Below, in pieces: positions 9,079-17,738 of a stretch of 64,000 bases of DNA. This DNA is from QHXM01 sp963697975 (GTDB lineage Bacteria; Acidobacteriota; Blastocatellia; Pyrinomonadales; Pyrinomonadaceae): NCBI GenBank assembly GCA_963697975.1, contig OY969111.1, positions 3,224,001 to 3,288,000 of the forward strand, written 5' to 3'. A program made the position numbers and the translations under genes. Under the pieces are notes generated by a model, which saw only the letters and a list, made by a program, of their open reading frames with translations, was not told where the DNA came from and did not search any database. Every line of letters begins with the position of its first letter. Position 1 is the first letter of the stretch.

Positions 9079-9821
9079 TTCATGCGCCCTCTTTCCGGAA
9101 ACCAGCGGTGATACCAGACCTCGACAGACGTGAGCATAAACCCGAACCTCTGATAGAGACGCTGCGCGACCACGTTTCGTCCCTGCGTGACGACTGTGAC
9201 GCGCCCCACACCCTCAGAGGCAAACCAGCGCAGCGATTCATTAATCAACTTTTTCCCCAGCCCGTGACCCTTGGCATCTGCGCCGACGGCTATCAAACCA
9301 ATCTGCCCGATGTTCCCTTCGTCCAGATGCAGCGAGATATAGCCGACCGCCCGTCCCTCAATCTCCGCCACCAGCACGGCGTTGGCGTAATCCTGACAAC
9401 TTTTCTCAATCCACGTTTCGTAAAGCGCGTTGCAAGCGGACTCCGAAAAATTCGGGTCGAAATAGAAGCGCGAATCGTGGTGGCTGACGCCCGCAATACT
9501 TCTAAGAGCCGGAATATCCTCCGGGACGGACAAACGTATCTCCGGTGCTTTCTCGCCCAAATCCTCGTCGCTTGCCAGCAGTTTTTCGTAAGTCGTGCGG
9601 ATGTCCACGAAGCGGAAGCCGCTATCTGCGACCAGCACGGCAGACTCTTTGTCGGCAGCGTCGGCGAGAAAGTAGAGACAGTCTATAGAATTATCTTCGC
9701 TCCAACTGAGAACGTCTTTCAACGTCTCTGCGTTGAAACGGCGGGACGCGACGCGCGCAATCCGGCGATTGAAAAATTCCGAGTCCCAATCAAGATAATT
9801 ACACAAACTGTCAGGTTTCAT
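9075..9821 (-). CDS. wecD: GNAT acetyltransferase, WecD/RffC-like
   Basis: 248 residues from the ATG at 9819-9821, chosen because GGAAAG lies 5 bases upstream; a TTG twelve codons further out is the alternative. The start LDWDSEFFNRRIARV is typical of dTDP-fucosamine N-acetyltransferases, and the C-terminal GNAT core shows VGYISLHL, IGLIAVGADAKGHGLGKKLI (acetyl-CoA P-loop) and RLYQRFGF. It would acetylate the 4-amino sugar made by the overlapping WecE gene, giving dTDP-Fuc4NAc. Confidence 0.87.
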   Translation of the reverse strand: MKPDSLCNYLDWDSEFFNRRIARVASRRFNAETLKDVLSWSEDNSIDCLYFLADAADKESAVLVADSGFRFVDIRTTYEKLLASDEDLGEKAPEIRLSVPEDIPALRSIAGVSHHDSRFYFDPNFSESACNALYETWIEKSCQDYANAVLVAEIEGRAVGYISLHLDEGNIGQIGLIAVGADAKGHGLGKKLINESLRWFASEGVGRVTVVTQGRNVVAQRLYQRFGFMLTSVEVWYHRWFPERGRMK

Positions 9822-9859
9822 CTGGACTTTCCGAAGCGCGTGCGCGCGGAGCGGCAAAC

Positions 9860-10744
9860 TCAGGTTGACGAGTGACGATTGTTCACGCTGCCCGGTAAAA
9901 GATAACGCAGCCCGCGCGGGCTACTCATGATGCTTCGCATGGCGTAACGAAAAAACGCGGGGACGTTGCGCCGCTGGAAATGAGCTTTGGCGAGCATGGA
10001 GAAATGGCTGCTCAAAACTCTGCGCCTTTGTCCTGCGACCGCTGCCATGTCTTCGCGCCCGCGCAGGGAATCGAAGAAGCGGGAACAGATTCGCGGAATC
10101 GCCACTTCATAAAGGTTCAAAGGATAATAGTTCGCGTCTCGCTCATAGCGTTGCACGCCGACGAGCGTCTCCTGCACACAAACTCCGCGCCCTTGCGTTG
10201 CCAGCCGTAGCCACAAGTCCCAATCCTCGCCCGTCATCAACATCTCGTCAAACAAGCCCGTCTGATCGAGCAAAGACCGGCGCACAATCACGGTCGGCGT
10301 CGAAATCAAGTTGCCCCACATCAAATTGCTAAGCTGTGAATCATTCGGAGTCGCCGGATACGTTGCGGTCGTGCGTCCTTCCTCGTCCACGACGATCACT
10401 CCGCAGTAGGCAAAGTCTGCGCTCTCCTTTTCGAGCGCGGAGAGTTGCGCCCTGAGCTTTCCCGGCAGCCAGTAATCATCGCCGTCGAGAAACGCTATCC
10501 ATTCGCCCCGGCTCTCACGTATAGCCCGATTGCGCGAACTCGATGGCCCCGCGTTCTCCTGCGTAATGCAGCGAATCGTTTCGTCATGGGCCAGAGCGCG
10601 CAGCACACTTTCCGTCTCGTCAATCGAGCCGTCGTTGACGATGATAATCTCCACCTCATCCGGCACCTCTTGCGCCCGCACGCTCTCAACAGCGCGCATG
10701 ATGAAGCGCGCCTGATTGTAAACGGGCATGACGACGCTAATCAT
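9860..10744 (-). CDS. family 2 glycosyltransferase
   Basis: 294 residues, GT-A fold: MISVVMPVYNQARFIMRAV at the start, EIIIVNDGS near residue 35, the metal-binding FLDGDDYWLPGKL near residue 90 and GEDWDLWLRLA near 175. No transmembrane segments. Ends 39 bases before the WecD-like start on the same strand and follows another GT2 gene by 9 bases, so the three are surely co-transcribed. Donor sugar unknown; proximity to wecD/wecE makes Fuc4NAc a candidate donor. Confidence 0.9.
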   Translation of the reverse strand: MISVVMPVYNQARFIMRAVESVRAQEVPDEVEIIIVNDGSIDETESVLRALAHDETIRCITQENAGPSSSRNRAIRESRGEWIAFLDGDDYWLPGKLRAQLSALEKESADFAYCGVIVVDEEGRTTATYPATPNDSQLSNLMWGNLISTPTVIVRRSLLDQTGLFDEMLMTGEDWDLWLRLATQGRGVCVQETLVGVQRYERDANYYPLNLYEVAIPRICSRFFDSLRGREDMAAVAGQRRRVLSSHFSMLAKAHFQRRNVPAFFRYAMRSIMSSPRGLRYLLPGSVNNRHSST

Positions 10745-10753
10745 TTGCTTGAA

Positions 10754-11629
10754 TCAATTGCTGCGCGGCGCAAGGCCGCTCTTGAGCGCGCGGCGGAAAC
10801 AGCCCCAGAACGGGCGGCTGACGATTCCCTGCGGGTGAACAAGAAGGGAGCGCAGCAGGTATCTGGCAGAAGCTTTCGTATCTCCAGTCTGACTTGCCTG
10901 ATAGGAGCGCCTCAGCAGCAGTGTGCCGAGCGTCCAGCGACGCTCTGCGCCCTTCAACTGCTTCTGGTACATCTCCGTGATCTCGTCAAACTCGTGGTCA
11001 AACAGATCGCCTTCGGCGACACTCTTGCTCTCAGGATGATAACGATAAGCGGCGACGGGCACGGGCAGGTGCTCGCACTTATGTCCTTGAATCAATAGCC
11101 GCGCGTACATCTCGTTGTCGAAGCAATAGCGCCAGCGTTCCTGAAATCCTTCCTTCAGGATTTCGCGTCTCCAGAACATGCCGGGCTGCGCGGCAACATA
11201 TGCCCACGACAGAGCGTGCGCGGCTGATTCGGGAACGCGGGTCGGCGCGAGGATGGTCTGTCTTTCCGTGCCGAACAGAAGCGTCTCGCCGCAGAGCCAT
11301 TCGCATTCGGGCTTCTCGCGGAAGCGTTCCATGACGGCGCGAAACGCTCCGGGCAGATAGAGGTCGTCGCTATTGATGAAAGCGAAAATATCGCCCGTCG
11401 CTTTCTCCAAACCCTTGTTGATGGCGTGCGCCTGCCCGCGATCTTTCTCGCTCACCCAGTAGGCCAGACGATCTTCGTAGCGGCGGATCACGTCAACGCT
11501 TTCATCGGAGCTGCCGCCATCAATGATGATGTACTCAACGTCCGCGTGATCCTGGTTGAGCACAGACTGGATGGTCTGCTCTAAAAATCTTCCCTGATTG
11601 AAAGAGGGAGTAACGATGCTGAGTTTCAT
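10754..11629 (-). CDS. family 2 glycosyltransferase
   Basis: 291 residues, GT-A fold of the WcaA-like subgroup: MKLSIVTPSFNQGRFLEQTI, YIIIDGGSSDESVDVIRRY near residue 35, WVSEKDRGQAHAINKGL near 58 and the DxD-like AFINSDDLYLPGAF near 85. ATG start at 11627-11629. Downstream of fcl, with inverted-repeat element b filling the gap between them. This subgroup often adds hexoses or fucose in colanic-acid-like polymers; specificity here is not determinable. Confidence 0.9.
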   Translation of the reverse strand: MKLSIVTPSFNQGRFLEQTIQSVLNQDHADVEYIIIDGGSSDESVDVIRRYEDRLAYWVSEKDRGQAHAINKGLEKATGDIFAFINSDDLYLPGAFRAVMERFREKPECEWLCGETLLFGTERQTILAPTRVPESAAHALSWAYVAAQPGMFWRREILKEGFQERWRYCFDNEMYARLLIQGHKCEHLPVPVAAYRYHPESKSVAEGDLFDHEFDEITEMYQKQLKGAERRWTLGTLLLRRSYQASQTGDTKASARYLLRSLLVHPQGIVSRPFWGCFRRALKSGLAPRSN

Positions 11630-11635
11630 AAACGC

Positions 11636-11712
11636 AGGGATCAGGGGTCAGGGGCCAGGGGTCAGGAAGAATCAGTTTTTAACTGACCACTGACTCCTGA
11701 CCACTGACCGCC
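11636..11712. repeat. intergenic inverted-repeat element b (GGTCAGG heptamers)
   Basis: The left arm at 11636-11667 consists of GGTCAGG/GGCCAGG units, the right arm at 11681-11712 of TGACCAC/TGACTCC units; the arms are imperfect complements around a loop that is rich in T. The TAA stop of fcl (11679-11681) and the last nine codons of that gene (VSGQESVVS) are made of the right arm, so the element lies on the gene's 3' end. Same architecture as the other elements but a different heptamer. Confidence 0.82.
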
Positions 11713-12653
11713 GGGTTCTGTTCTTCGTACCAATCAATCGTTCGTCGCAAGCCTTCTTCAAGCGACGTGTGGGCGCGGAAGCCGAATTTTTCAGCGGCGC
11801 GCGAAACGTCTAGGCAACGGCGCGGCTGCCCGTTGGGCTTGCTCGCCAGCCACCTGATCTCGCCTTCAAAACGGGTCAGCTTCGCTATCAACTTGACCAC
11901 CTCGCGAATCATCACTTCGCGCCCGTTGCCTAAGTTAACGGGTGCGCTTTCGTCATAACTCGCAGCCGCGCGCAGGATTCCTTCGGCGCAATCTTCGACG
12001 TAGAGAAACTCGCGCGAGACGTCGCCCGAACCCCACGCTTCGACGAAAGGCGCATTGGTGCGTCTGGCTTCCACGCATTTACGAATCAGCGCGGGGATGA
12101 CGTGCGAGGTTTCGAGATTGAAATTATCGCCGGGGCCGTAGAGATTCGCCGGAAGCAGGAAGATGGAGTTGAAGCCGTACTGCTCGCGATAGCTTTGCGA
12201 CTGCACGAGCATCATCTTCTTCGCCAACCCGTAAGGCGCATTGGTCTCTTCCGGGTAGCCGTTCCAGATGGCGTCCTCTTTGAAAGGCACGGGCGTGAAT
12301 TTCGGGTACGCGCAAACGGTTCCGAGCGCGACGAACTTCTTGACACCGTGCAGGTACGATTGCTCTATGAGTTGCGTGCCCATCATCAGGTTATCGTAGA
12401 AGAATCGCCCCGGATTCTTCTGGTTGTGCCCGATGCCGCCGACGACTGCGGCCAGATGAATCACCATCTCCGGCTGTGTCTCTTTGAGGAGGCGCATTAC
12501 GTCAGCATTCTCGACCAGATTGTAATCCCGGTGGCGAGGCACAAAGACTTCCGTGCCCGCAACGTCTTTCAGTTTATGCACCAGAATGCGACCGAGAAAC
12601 CCTGCGCCGCCCGTCACCACGATTTTCTTGTAAGGAAAGTTATCTTCAGACAT
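11679..12653 (-). CDS. fcl: GDP-L-fucose synthase
   Basis: 324 residues, NAD(P)-dependent short-chain epimerase/reductase that turns GDP-4-keto-6-deoxymannose into GDP-L-fucose. Motifs: VVTGGAGFLGR (Rossmann loop), HLAAVVGGIGHN, LGTVCAYP and PYGLAKK with the catalytic Tyr and Lys near residue 141-145, plus GSGDVSREFLYVEDCA near 210, all standard for Fcl/WcaG. Divergent from gmd at 13128, which makes its substrate. The last nine residues come from repeat element b and are not part of the enzyme core. Confidence 0.94.
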   Translation of the reverse strand: MSEDNFPYKKIVVTGGAGFLGRILVHKLKDVAGTEVFVPRHRDYNLVENADVMRLLKETQPEMVIHLAAVVGGIGHNQKNPGRFFYDNLMMGTQLIEQSYLHGVKKFVALGTVCAYPKFTPVPFKEDAIWNGYPEETNAPYGLAKKMMLVQSQSYREQYGFNSIFLLPANLYGPGDNFNLETSHVIPALIRKCVEARRTNAPFVEAWGSGDVSREFLYVEDCAEGILRAAASYDESAPVNLGNGREVMIREVVKLIAKLTRFEGEIRWLASKPNGQPRRCLDVSRAAEKFGFRAHTSLEEGLRRTIDWYEEQNPAVSGQESVVS

Positions 12654-12689
12654 AGTTATTGTTTTATCCGGCTTGACTCAAGAACGGCT

Positions 12690-12830
12690 ATGGTAGCAAA
12701 GATAAAGAGATTCTGCGAAATGGCGACGCGCTCAACTTTTGCAGGGCACAAGAGTCGCAGATATATTGCTGCAATGGAAGCCGGAATCACGGGGCATATC
12801 TGGGAGTTGAAAGAATTGCTTACAGCCTAA
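12690..12830 (+). pseudogene. probable transposase C-terminal remnant
   Basis: A 46-codon frame whose end, AAMEAGITGHIWELKELL, resembles the C-terminal tail of DDE transposases of the IS1 type (pattern TPAMAAGITDHVWTIEEL, from memory). Nothing upstream in this frame looks like the catalytic core; the fcl start lies only 37 bases away on the other strand. I read it as a scrap left by an insertion element between fcl and gmd. No terminal repeats could be delimited, so the call is tentative. Confidence 0.45.
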
Positions 12831-12839
12831 AGGAGAATC

Positions 12840-12989
12840 ATGATGCAGAAGTGGGAGTATCTAGCTGAGGAGTATATTGGTGAAAAAAGGTTGGAGGAAC
12901 TGGGCGAGCAAAAATGGGAGTTGGCTGCGGTCACTTGCGACAGCAACGGCTACCCTCGGTTTTTCTATTTTAAGCGCCCTAAGTCCTAG
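12840..12989 (+). CDS. small DUF4177-like protein
   Basis: 49 codons starting at ATG 12840 (or the ATG directly after). A strong Shine-Dalgarno AAAGGAG lies 5 bases upstream, which supports translation. The sequence KWEYLAEEY ... LEELGEQKWELAAVTC ... FFYFKRP follows the DUF4177 pattern (K-W-E-Y ... LNxLGxxGWELVxV ... Y-x-L-K-R). Function of that family is unknown. Lies between the transposase remnant and gmd; its start overlaps the Shine-Dalgarno region with the end of the remnant. Confidence 0.65.
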   Translation: MMQKWEYLAEEYIGEKRLEELGEQKWELAAVTCDSNGYPRFFYFKRPKS

Positions 12990-13026
12990 CAACATTTATT
13001 AGGACACTACCGAATATTCTGGCTGC

Positions 13027-13055
13027 TTGCTCAAAAGCCTGTCATTAGCTATCGT
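13027..13055 (+). promoter_or_regulatory. possible sigma-70 promoter for gmd
   Basis: TTGCTC at 13027-13032 and TATCGT at 13050-13055 with a 17-base spacer, about 70 bases upstream of the gmd ATG. Each box has two mismatches to consensus, so this is a weak prediction. Confidence 0.3.
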
Positions 13056-13127
13056 ATCGAATTCGCAAGGCTCCCAAATGTTCTCTATCTGACAAACTAA
13101 ATTATTTCGACAGGTAATTTCTCCAGC

Positions 13128-14174
13128 ATGACCAAACGCGCACTTATTACAGGCATCACCGGGCAGGACGGCTCTTTTTTGACGGAACTGCTGCTCGAAA
13201 AAGGCTACGACGTTTACGGCATCATTCGGCGCTCGTCTTCCTTTAACACAGACCGGATTGACCATCTCTATCAAGACCCGCACGAGAAGGGCACGCGCCT
13301 GCGGCTCGTCTATGGCGACCTCAACGATTCAAGCTCGCTCAATACCATCCTGCGGCAGATTGAGCCTGATGAGATTTACAACCTCGGCGCGCAAAGCCAT
13401 GTTCGCGTCAGCTTCGATGTTCCCGAATACACGGCGGAGGTGACGGGCGTCGGGACTGTCCGCATCCTCGAAGCCATACGCGAAGCGGGCATTCGTCCCA
13501 GGTTCTATCAGGCTTCTTCGTCCGAGCTTTTCGGCAAGGTGATGGAGACGCCGCAGACCGAGAAGACGCCGTTTTACCCGCGCTCGCCCTACGGCTGCGC
13601 GAAGGCTTACGCTTACTACATCACGGTCAACTATCGCGAAAGTTACGACATGTTCGCCTGCAACGGCATCCTGTTCAATCACGAATCGGAAAGGCGCGGG
13701 GAGACTTTCGTTTCGCGCAAGATTACGCGAGCGGCCACGCGTATCAAGCTCGGCCTACAGGAAAAGCTCTATCTCGGCAACCTCGATGCGCGGCGCGACT
13801 GGGGCTATGCGAAAGACTACGTCTACGCGATGTGGCTGATGCTGCAAACGGAGGCGGCAGACGATTACGTGATCGCGACGGGCGAGACACACTCGGTCAG
13901 GGAATTTCTGGATGAATCCTTTGGCCTGCTCGATCTGGACTGGAAAGAGTATGTCGAGAAAGACGAGCGCTACTATCGCCCGGCTGAGGTTGATCTCCTG
14001 CTCGGCGATGCGACGAAAGCGCGCGAGCAACTGGGTTGGAAACCGGAAGTGAACTTCAAGCAACTCGTCCACTTGATGGTCGAGCACGACCTCGCGCTCG
14101 CGCAGGCAGAACTCGCGGCGCACGACGCGAGCGGAAAGTCCCCAGCCAACAAAGTGCGTTGGGGCACGGTGTAA
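13128..14174 (+). CDS. gmd: GDP-mannose 4,6-dehydratase
   Basis: 348 residues, full length for the family. It converts GDP-mannose to GDP-4-keto-6-deoxymannose, the substrate of Fcl encoded divergently at 11679-12653. Motifs: ALITGITGQDGSFLTELLL (NADP loop), RRSSSFNTDRI, LGAQSHV, ASSSELFG and SPYGCAKAYAYY with the catalytic Tyr/Lys near residue 157-161, then NHESERRGETFVSRKIT (family usually has ESPRRG) and NLDARRDWGYAKDYV. It needs GDP-mannose from genes outside the window. Confidence 0.97.
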   Translation: MTKRALITGITGQDGSFLTELLLEKGYDVYGIIRRSSSFNTDRIDHLYQDPHEKGTRLRLVYGDLNDSSSLNTILRQIEPDEIYNLGAQSHVRVSFDVPEYTAEVTGVGTVRILEAIREAGIRPRFYQASSSELFGKVMETPQTEKTPFYPRSPYGCAKAYAYYITVNYRESYDMFACNGILFNHESERRGETFVSRKITRAATRIKLGLQEKLYLGNLDARRDWGYAKDYVYAMWLMLQTEAADDYVIATGETHSVREFLDESFGLLDLDWKEYVEKDERYYRPAEVDLLLGDATKAREQLGWKPEVNFKQLVHLMVEHDLALAQAELAAHDASGKSPANKVRWGTV

Positions 14175-14203
14175 GCATCTCAGCTTAAACTCTCCTCATT
14201 TAG

Positions 14204-14315
14204 GAATTAGACAGGATTAACAGGATGGACAGGTTAAAAGGAAGAACAAACAATCTTTCATGTCCTGCCTTGTTTCCTTAATCTTGCTAATCCTGTAAAT
14301 CTCAGTCTAATTCTT
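14204..14315. repeat. intergenic inverted-repeat element c (ACAGGATTA nonamers)
   Basis: The left arm at 14204-14242 carries ACAGGATTA, ACAGGATGG and ACAGGTTAA units (period 9); the right arm at 14259-14315 carries the complementary TAATCCTGT/TAATCTTGC units. It starts 30 bases after the gmd stop and lies upstream of the tricorn gene on the same strand. Elements i (55008) and j (59594) belong to the same sequence family. The rest of the 14316-14433 stretch shows no recognisable feature. Confidence 0.82.
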
Positions 14316-14433
14316 TCTGCCACAAATTCGGTCTGCATGGTGTTTTACCAGATAGAAGCTCTTAGTCACCTCTCTCCCGGTGAACAACCTGTGTAGGCCA
14401 TAAGGGGGAAAGCGCCAGCTTTAGTTTACTCAC

Positions 14434-17400
14434 ATGAGACTATCAAGCCGAATATTTTTAGTACCTCTTTTATCAGCGCTCTTCTTTGTCGCGGCGCAAG
14501 CTCAAAGCCCGCTCCTTTTGCAAACGCCTTCGGTCAGTCGCACGCATGTGGTCTTCTCCTATGCCGATGACATCTGGATAGTCGAGCGTCAGGGAGGAGA
14601 GGCGCGCCGCCTGACCACACACGCCGCACGCGAGGGCTTTCCCGTATTGTCGCCCGATGGCTCGCAGGTCGCCTTCGCTCGCTTCAATCCTGCGGGCGGC
14701 CCTTTCTGTTGGGATGTCTACGTCGTCGGGGTCGCGGGAGGCGAAGCGCGACGATTGACCTTCCATCCTGATTTAGATTTTCCAGTTGACTGGACGCCCG
14801 ACGGCAAGAACGTCCTGATTCTCTCTTTTCGCAGCCGCACTTCTATCCTCGGCGGGCAACTCTACACCATCCCGGTGGCGGGCGGTTTCCCCTCGGAAGT
14901 GTCTGTGCCGCGAGGCTGGGCCGCTTCCTTTTCTCCCGCAGGTGATCGCCTCGCTTACACTCCCGTAGTTGATAGCCGTGATGTCTTCGCGTGGAGAAAC
15001 TATCGCGGCGGGGGAACTTCTAAAATCTGGCTCGCAAGACTTGCGGACGGCAGCATAGAAACTGTGCCGCGCGACGGGTCAAATGATACTGACCCGATGT
15101 GGATTGGAGACAAGGTCTATTTTGTTTCAGACCGCAACGGCACGGAGAACCTTTTCGTCTACGACACAACGAAGAAGAGCGTCAGGCAGTTGACCAGCTT
15201 CGAGAAGTACGGCATCAAATCCGCTTCTGCGAACGGCGATGCCATCGTGTTCGCGCAGGATGGAGCGATTCATCTTTTCGATTTGCAGACGAATCAGGAG
15301 CGCAAGCTCGATGTGCGAATCGCTGGAGATTTTCCAGAAACCAAACCACGAAAAATTGACACCGTGCCGTGGACGAACTGGGCCTCGCTCTCGCCGGACG
15401 CCAGCCACTTGCTCTTCGGCATTCGTGGTGAAATCTTTGATGTCAACGCATCAAGTGGTGCAGCCGAGAATCTGACTAAGACGCCAGCCGCAGCCGAGCG
15501 CAACCCTGTCTGGTCGCCTGACGGGAAATGGATTGCTTACTTCTCCGACGAATCGGGTGAGCAGCAACTTCACCTCAGAGCGGCGCAGGGCGGCGGCACA
15601 GTGCGTCGCATCGCCATTGAGAAAAAACCTTCTTTCTACAACGAACTGGTGTGGTCGCCTGATTCAAAGAAGCTGGCCTTCTCCGACGCGCATCTGGCTT
15701 TGTGGTACTTCGATCTTGAAAGCAATGCTGCCCGCCGTCTTGATGCAGCGACGCACACGGATGGTGATCCTTCGTTGCAGCCCACGTGGTCGCCTGACAA
15801 TCGTTGGCTTGCCTATTCCAAGTACGGAATCAATCGCGTCCGAATCCTAACGCTCTACTCTTTCGATACAAACAAATCTTACACGGTGTCCGACGCGCAC
15901 ATTGACGCGCAGCAGCCGCTGTTCGACCGCAACGGAAAGTATCTTTATTTCATCGGCAGCAACCGCACGGGTCTCATTGAATCGCAGGGCTTATCCGGTT
16001 ATCCATTCCGGTCGCAGGTGACGCGCAGCCTCTACGCCGTCCCGCTTAATCGTAATGATTTTTCGCCCTTCATTCAGAGTAGCGACTCCGAAAGCAACGC
16101 GACGGATGCAACAGGCCGTATCACAATTGACCTTGAGAACATCGGTGAGCGTGTCCTCGTGATGCCGAATGCGCCGCAGAATCCGGGCAGGATCCTGACG
16201 GGCAAGGCAGGGGTTCTCTTCATCGTCGAAGGCGCAACGGTTCATAAGTTCGTCAGCGGAAAGCCGGGGCTGGAAAAGTTTGTCGAAGGCGCGGGCTTTT
16301 ATCGCATCACAGGTGATGGCAGCCGCTTCGCGCTTCGTCGGCAAGGCGTCTGGGCTATCGTCTCGACCGATGCACCTCCAAAACCCGAAGACGGCAAATT
16401 GAAATTAAGCCCAATCGAATTGACCGTTGATCCGCGCGCCGAATGGCGGCAGATGTACGCGGAAGCGTGGCGACGGATGCGCGAATATTTTTATGACAAG
16501 AACCTTCACGGGCAGAACTTCGACGCGCTCAAAGAACACTACGCCGCATATCTGCCCAACATCGCGACGCGCGAAGACCTGAATCTCTTGTTCAGGGAGA
16601 TGCTCTCTCATCTCTCTGTCAGCCACATGGGAATCAATGGCGGTGACACGGGCGGCACGCCGCAGGGCGGTGTTCAGGAAACCGTCGGGCTGCTCGGCGC
16701 AGATTTCGAGATCACGGATGGACGCTACCGCATCAAGCGGATTCTTCACGGCGACAACACGCGCGCCGGTCTTCAGAATCCGCTCACGCAGCCCGGCGTG
16801 AACGTCCGTGCGGGCGAGTATCTGCTGGCCGTTGACGGCGAGGAGATTAAGCAGAGCGAAAATTTTTATCGCTACTTTCTGAATAAAGCGGGCAAGACAG
16901 TGAAGTTGAAAGTCGGGGTGAAGGCGGATGGAACGGGCGCGCGTGTCGTCTCTGTCGTTCCTCTGTCAAGTGAATTGCAGCTACGTCAGTTCGATTGGGT
17001 GGAGAATAATCGTCTCCGCATCGCAGAGCTTTCGGGCGGCAAACTCGGCTACATTTATCTGACGAACACTTCGGACGAAGGCTACAACACTTTCAACCGC
17101 GAGTTCTACGCGCAGTTGGACAAGCAAGGGCTGATCGTTGACGGGCGTTTTAACGAAGGCGGGCGCGCTGCCGATTACATCATTGACACCTTGAAAAGAA
17201 TCCCTTTGTATCGCGCAGCTTTGCGCGATGGCGCAGACATCCTCATCCCCGCAGGCATCATCAACGGGCCGAAAGTTTTACTCACAAACGAAATGGCGGG
17301 ATCGGGCGGAGACAGCCTGCCCTGGCTGTGGCAACGAGCAAAGCTTGGGCCTGTCGTCGGCATTCGCACGGGCGGCGCAGGCGTGGGTGCTTCAACCCAT

Positions 17401-17640
17401 CAACTGCTCGACGGCGGCTCGATTCGTGTGCCTGATTGGGGATGGTACGACCCGCAGAACGGCACATGGTTGATGGAGAATCGCGGCATCACGCCTGACT
17501 ATGAACTGGAGAACATGCCCGCCGACTGGCAGGCCGGGCGCGATGCTCAACTGGAAAAAGCCGTGCAGCTTGCGATGGACGCGCTGAAGAAAGGGAAGCC
17601 GTTTACTCCGAAGCGCCCGACATATCCAGTATATAAGTAA
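14434..17640 (+). CDS. tri: secreted tricorn protease homologue (S41 family)
   Basis: 1068 residues. A Sec signal peptide (about residues 1-23, ending AAQAQS) is followed by two beta-propeller regions with repeated SPDGK/SPDSK/DGS blades (about 30-310 and 315-640), a helical domain (about 670-750), a PDZ domain (about 760-860, with AGEYLLAVDGEEI) and the S41 catalytic domain. The active-site residues are visible: Ser-His in SVSHMG near residue 730, the nucleophile Ser in GSGGDS near 957 and a Glu in DYELENMP near 1023, close to the numbering in archaeal tricorn. It would cut peptides in the periplasm. Its place within a polysaccharide island looks incidental. Confidence 0.93.
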   Translation: MRLSSRIFLVPLLSALFFVAAQAQSPLLLQTPSVSRTHVVFSYADDIWIVERQGGEARRLTTHAAREGFPVLSPDGSQVAFARFNPAGGPFCWDVYVVGVAGGEARRLTFHPDLDFPVDWTPDGKNVLILSFRSRTSILGGQLYTIPVAGGFPSEVSVPRGWAASFSPAGDRLAYTPVVDSRDVFAWRNYRGGGTSKIWLARLADGSIETVPRDGSNDTDPMWIGDKVYFVSDRNGTENLFVYDTTKKSVRQLTSFEKYGIKSASANGDAIVFAQDGAIHLFDLQTNQERKLDVRIAGDFPETKPRKIDTVPWTNWASLSPDASHLLFGIRGEIFDVNASSGAAENLTKTPAAAERNPVWSPDGKWIAYFSDESGEQQLHLRAAQGGGTVRRIAIEKKPSFYNELVWSPDSKKLAFSDAHLALWYFDLESNAARRLDAATHTDGDPSLQPTWSPDNRWLAYSKYGINRVRILTLYSFDTNKSYTVSDAHIDAQQPLFDRNGKYLYFIGSNRTGLIESQGLSGYPFRSQVTRSLYAVPLNRNDFSPFIQSSDSESNATDATGRITIDLENIGERVLVMPNAPQNPGRILTGKAGVLFIVEGATVHKFVSGKPGLEKFVEGAGFYRITGDGSRFALRRQGVWAIVSTDAPPKPEDGKLKLSPIELTVDPRAEWRQMYAEAWRRMREYFYDKNLHGQNFDALKEHYAAYLPNIATREDLNLLFREMLSHLSVSHMGINGGDTGGTPQGGVQETVGLLGADFEITDGRYRIKRILHGDNTRAGLQNPLTQPGVNVRAGEYLLAVDGEEIKQSENFYRYFLNKAGKTVKLKVGVKADGTGARVVSVVPLSSELQLRQFDWVENNRLRIAELSGGKLGYIYLTNTSDEGYNTFNREFYAQLDKQGLIVDGRFNEGGRAADYIIDTLKRIPLYRAALRDGADILIPAGIINGPKVLLTNEMAGSGGDSLPWLWQRAKLGPVVGIRTGGAGVGASTHQLLDGGSIRVPDWGWYDPQNGTWLMENRGITPDYELENMPADWQAGRDAQLEKAVQLAMDALKKGKPFTPKRPTYPVYK

Positions 17641-17701
17641 GAGTCTGTGAATAAATCCGCCGCAGAGCGGCGATGATGCACACTCTTCATATAAATAATA
17701 T

Positions 17702-17729
17702 CCCGTTCAGCCCCTGCCGGGGCTACGGG
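17702..17729. terminator. hairpin between convergent genes
   Basis: Stem AGCCCC/GGGGCT with a TGCC loop, extended by CCCGT/ACGGG after a 2-base bulge. It lies between the 3' ends of the tricorn gene (+) and the wbpE-like gene (-). On the minus strand an AT-rich run follows; there is no proper T-tract on the plus strand. Possible bidirectional transcription barrier. Confidence 0.4.
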
Positions 17730-17738
17730 CGCGGCGAC

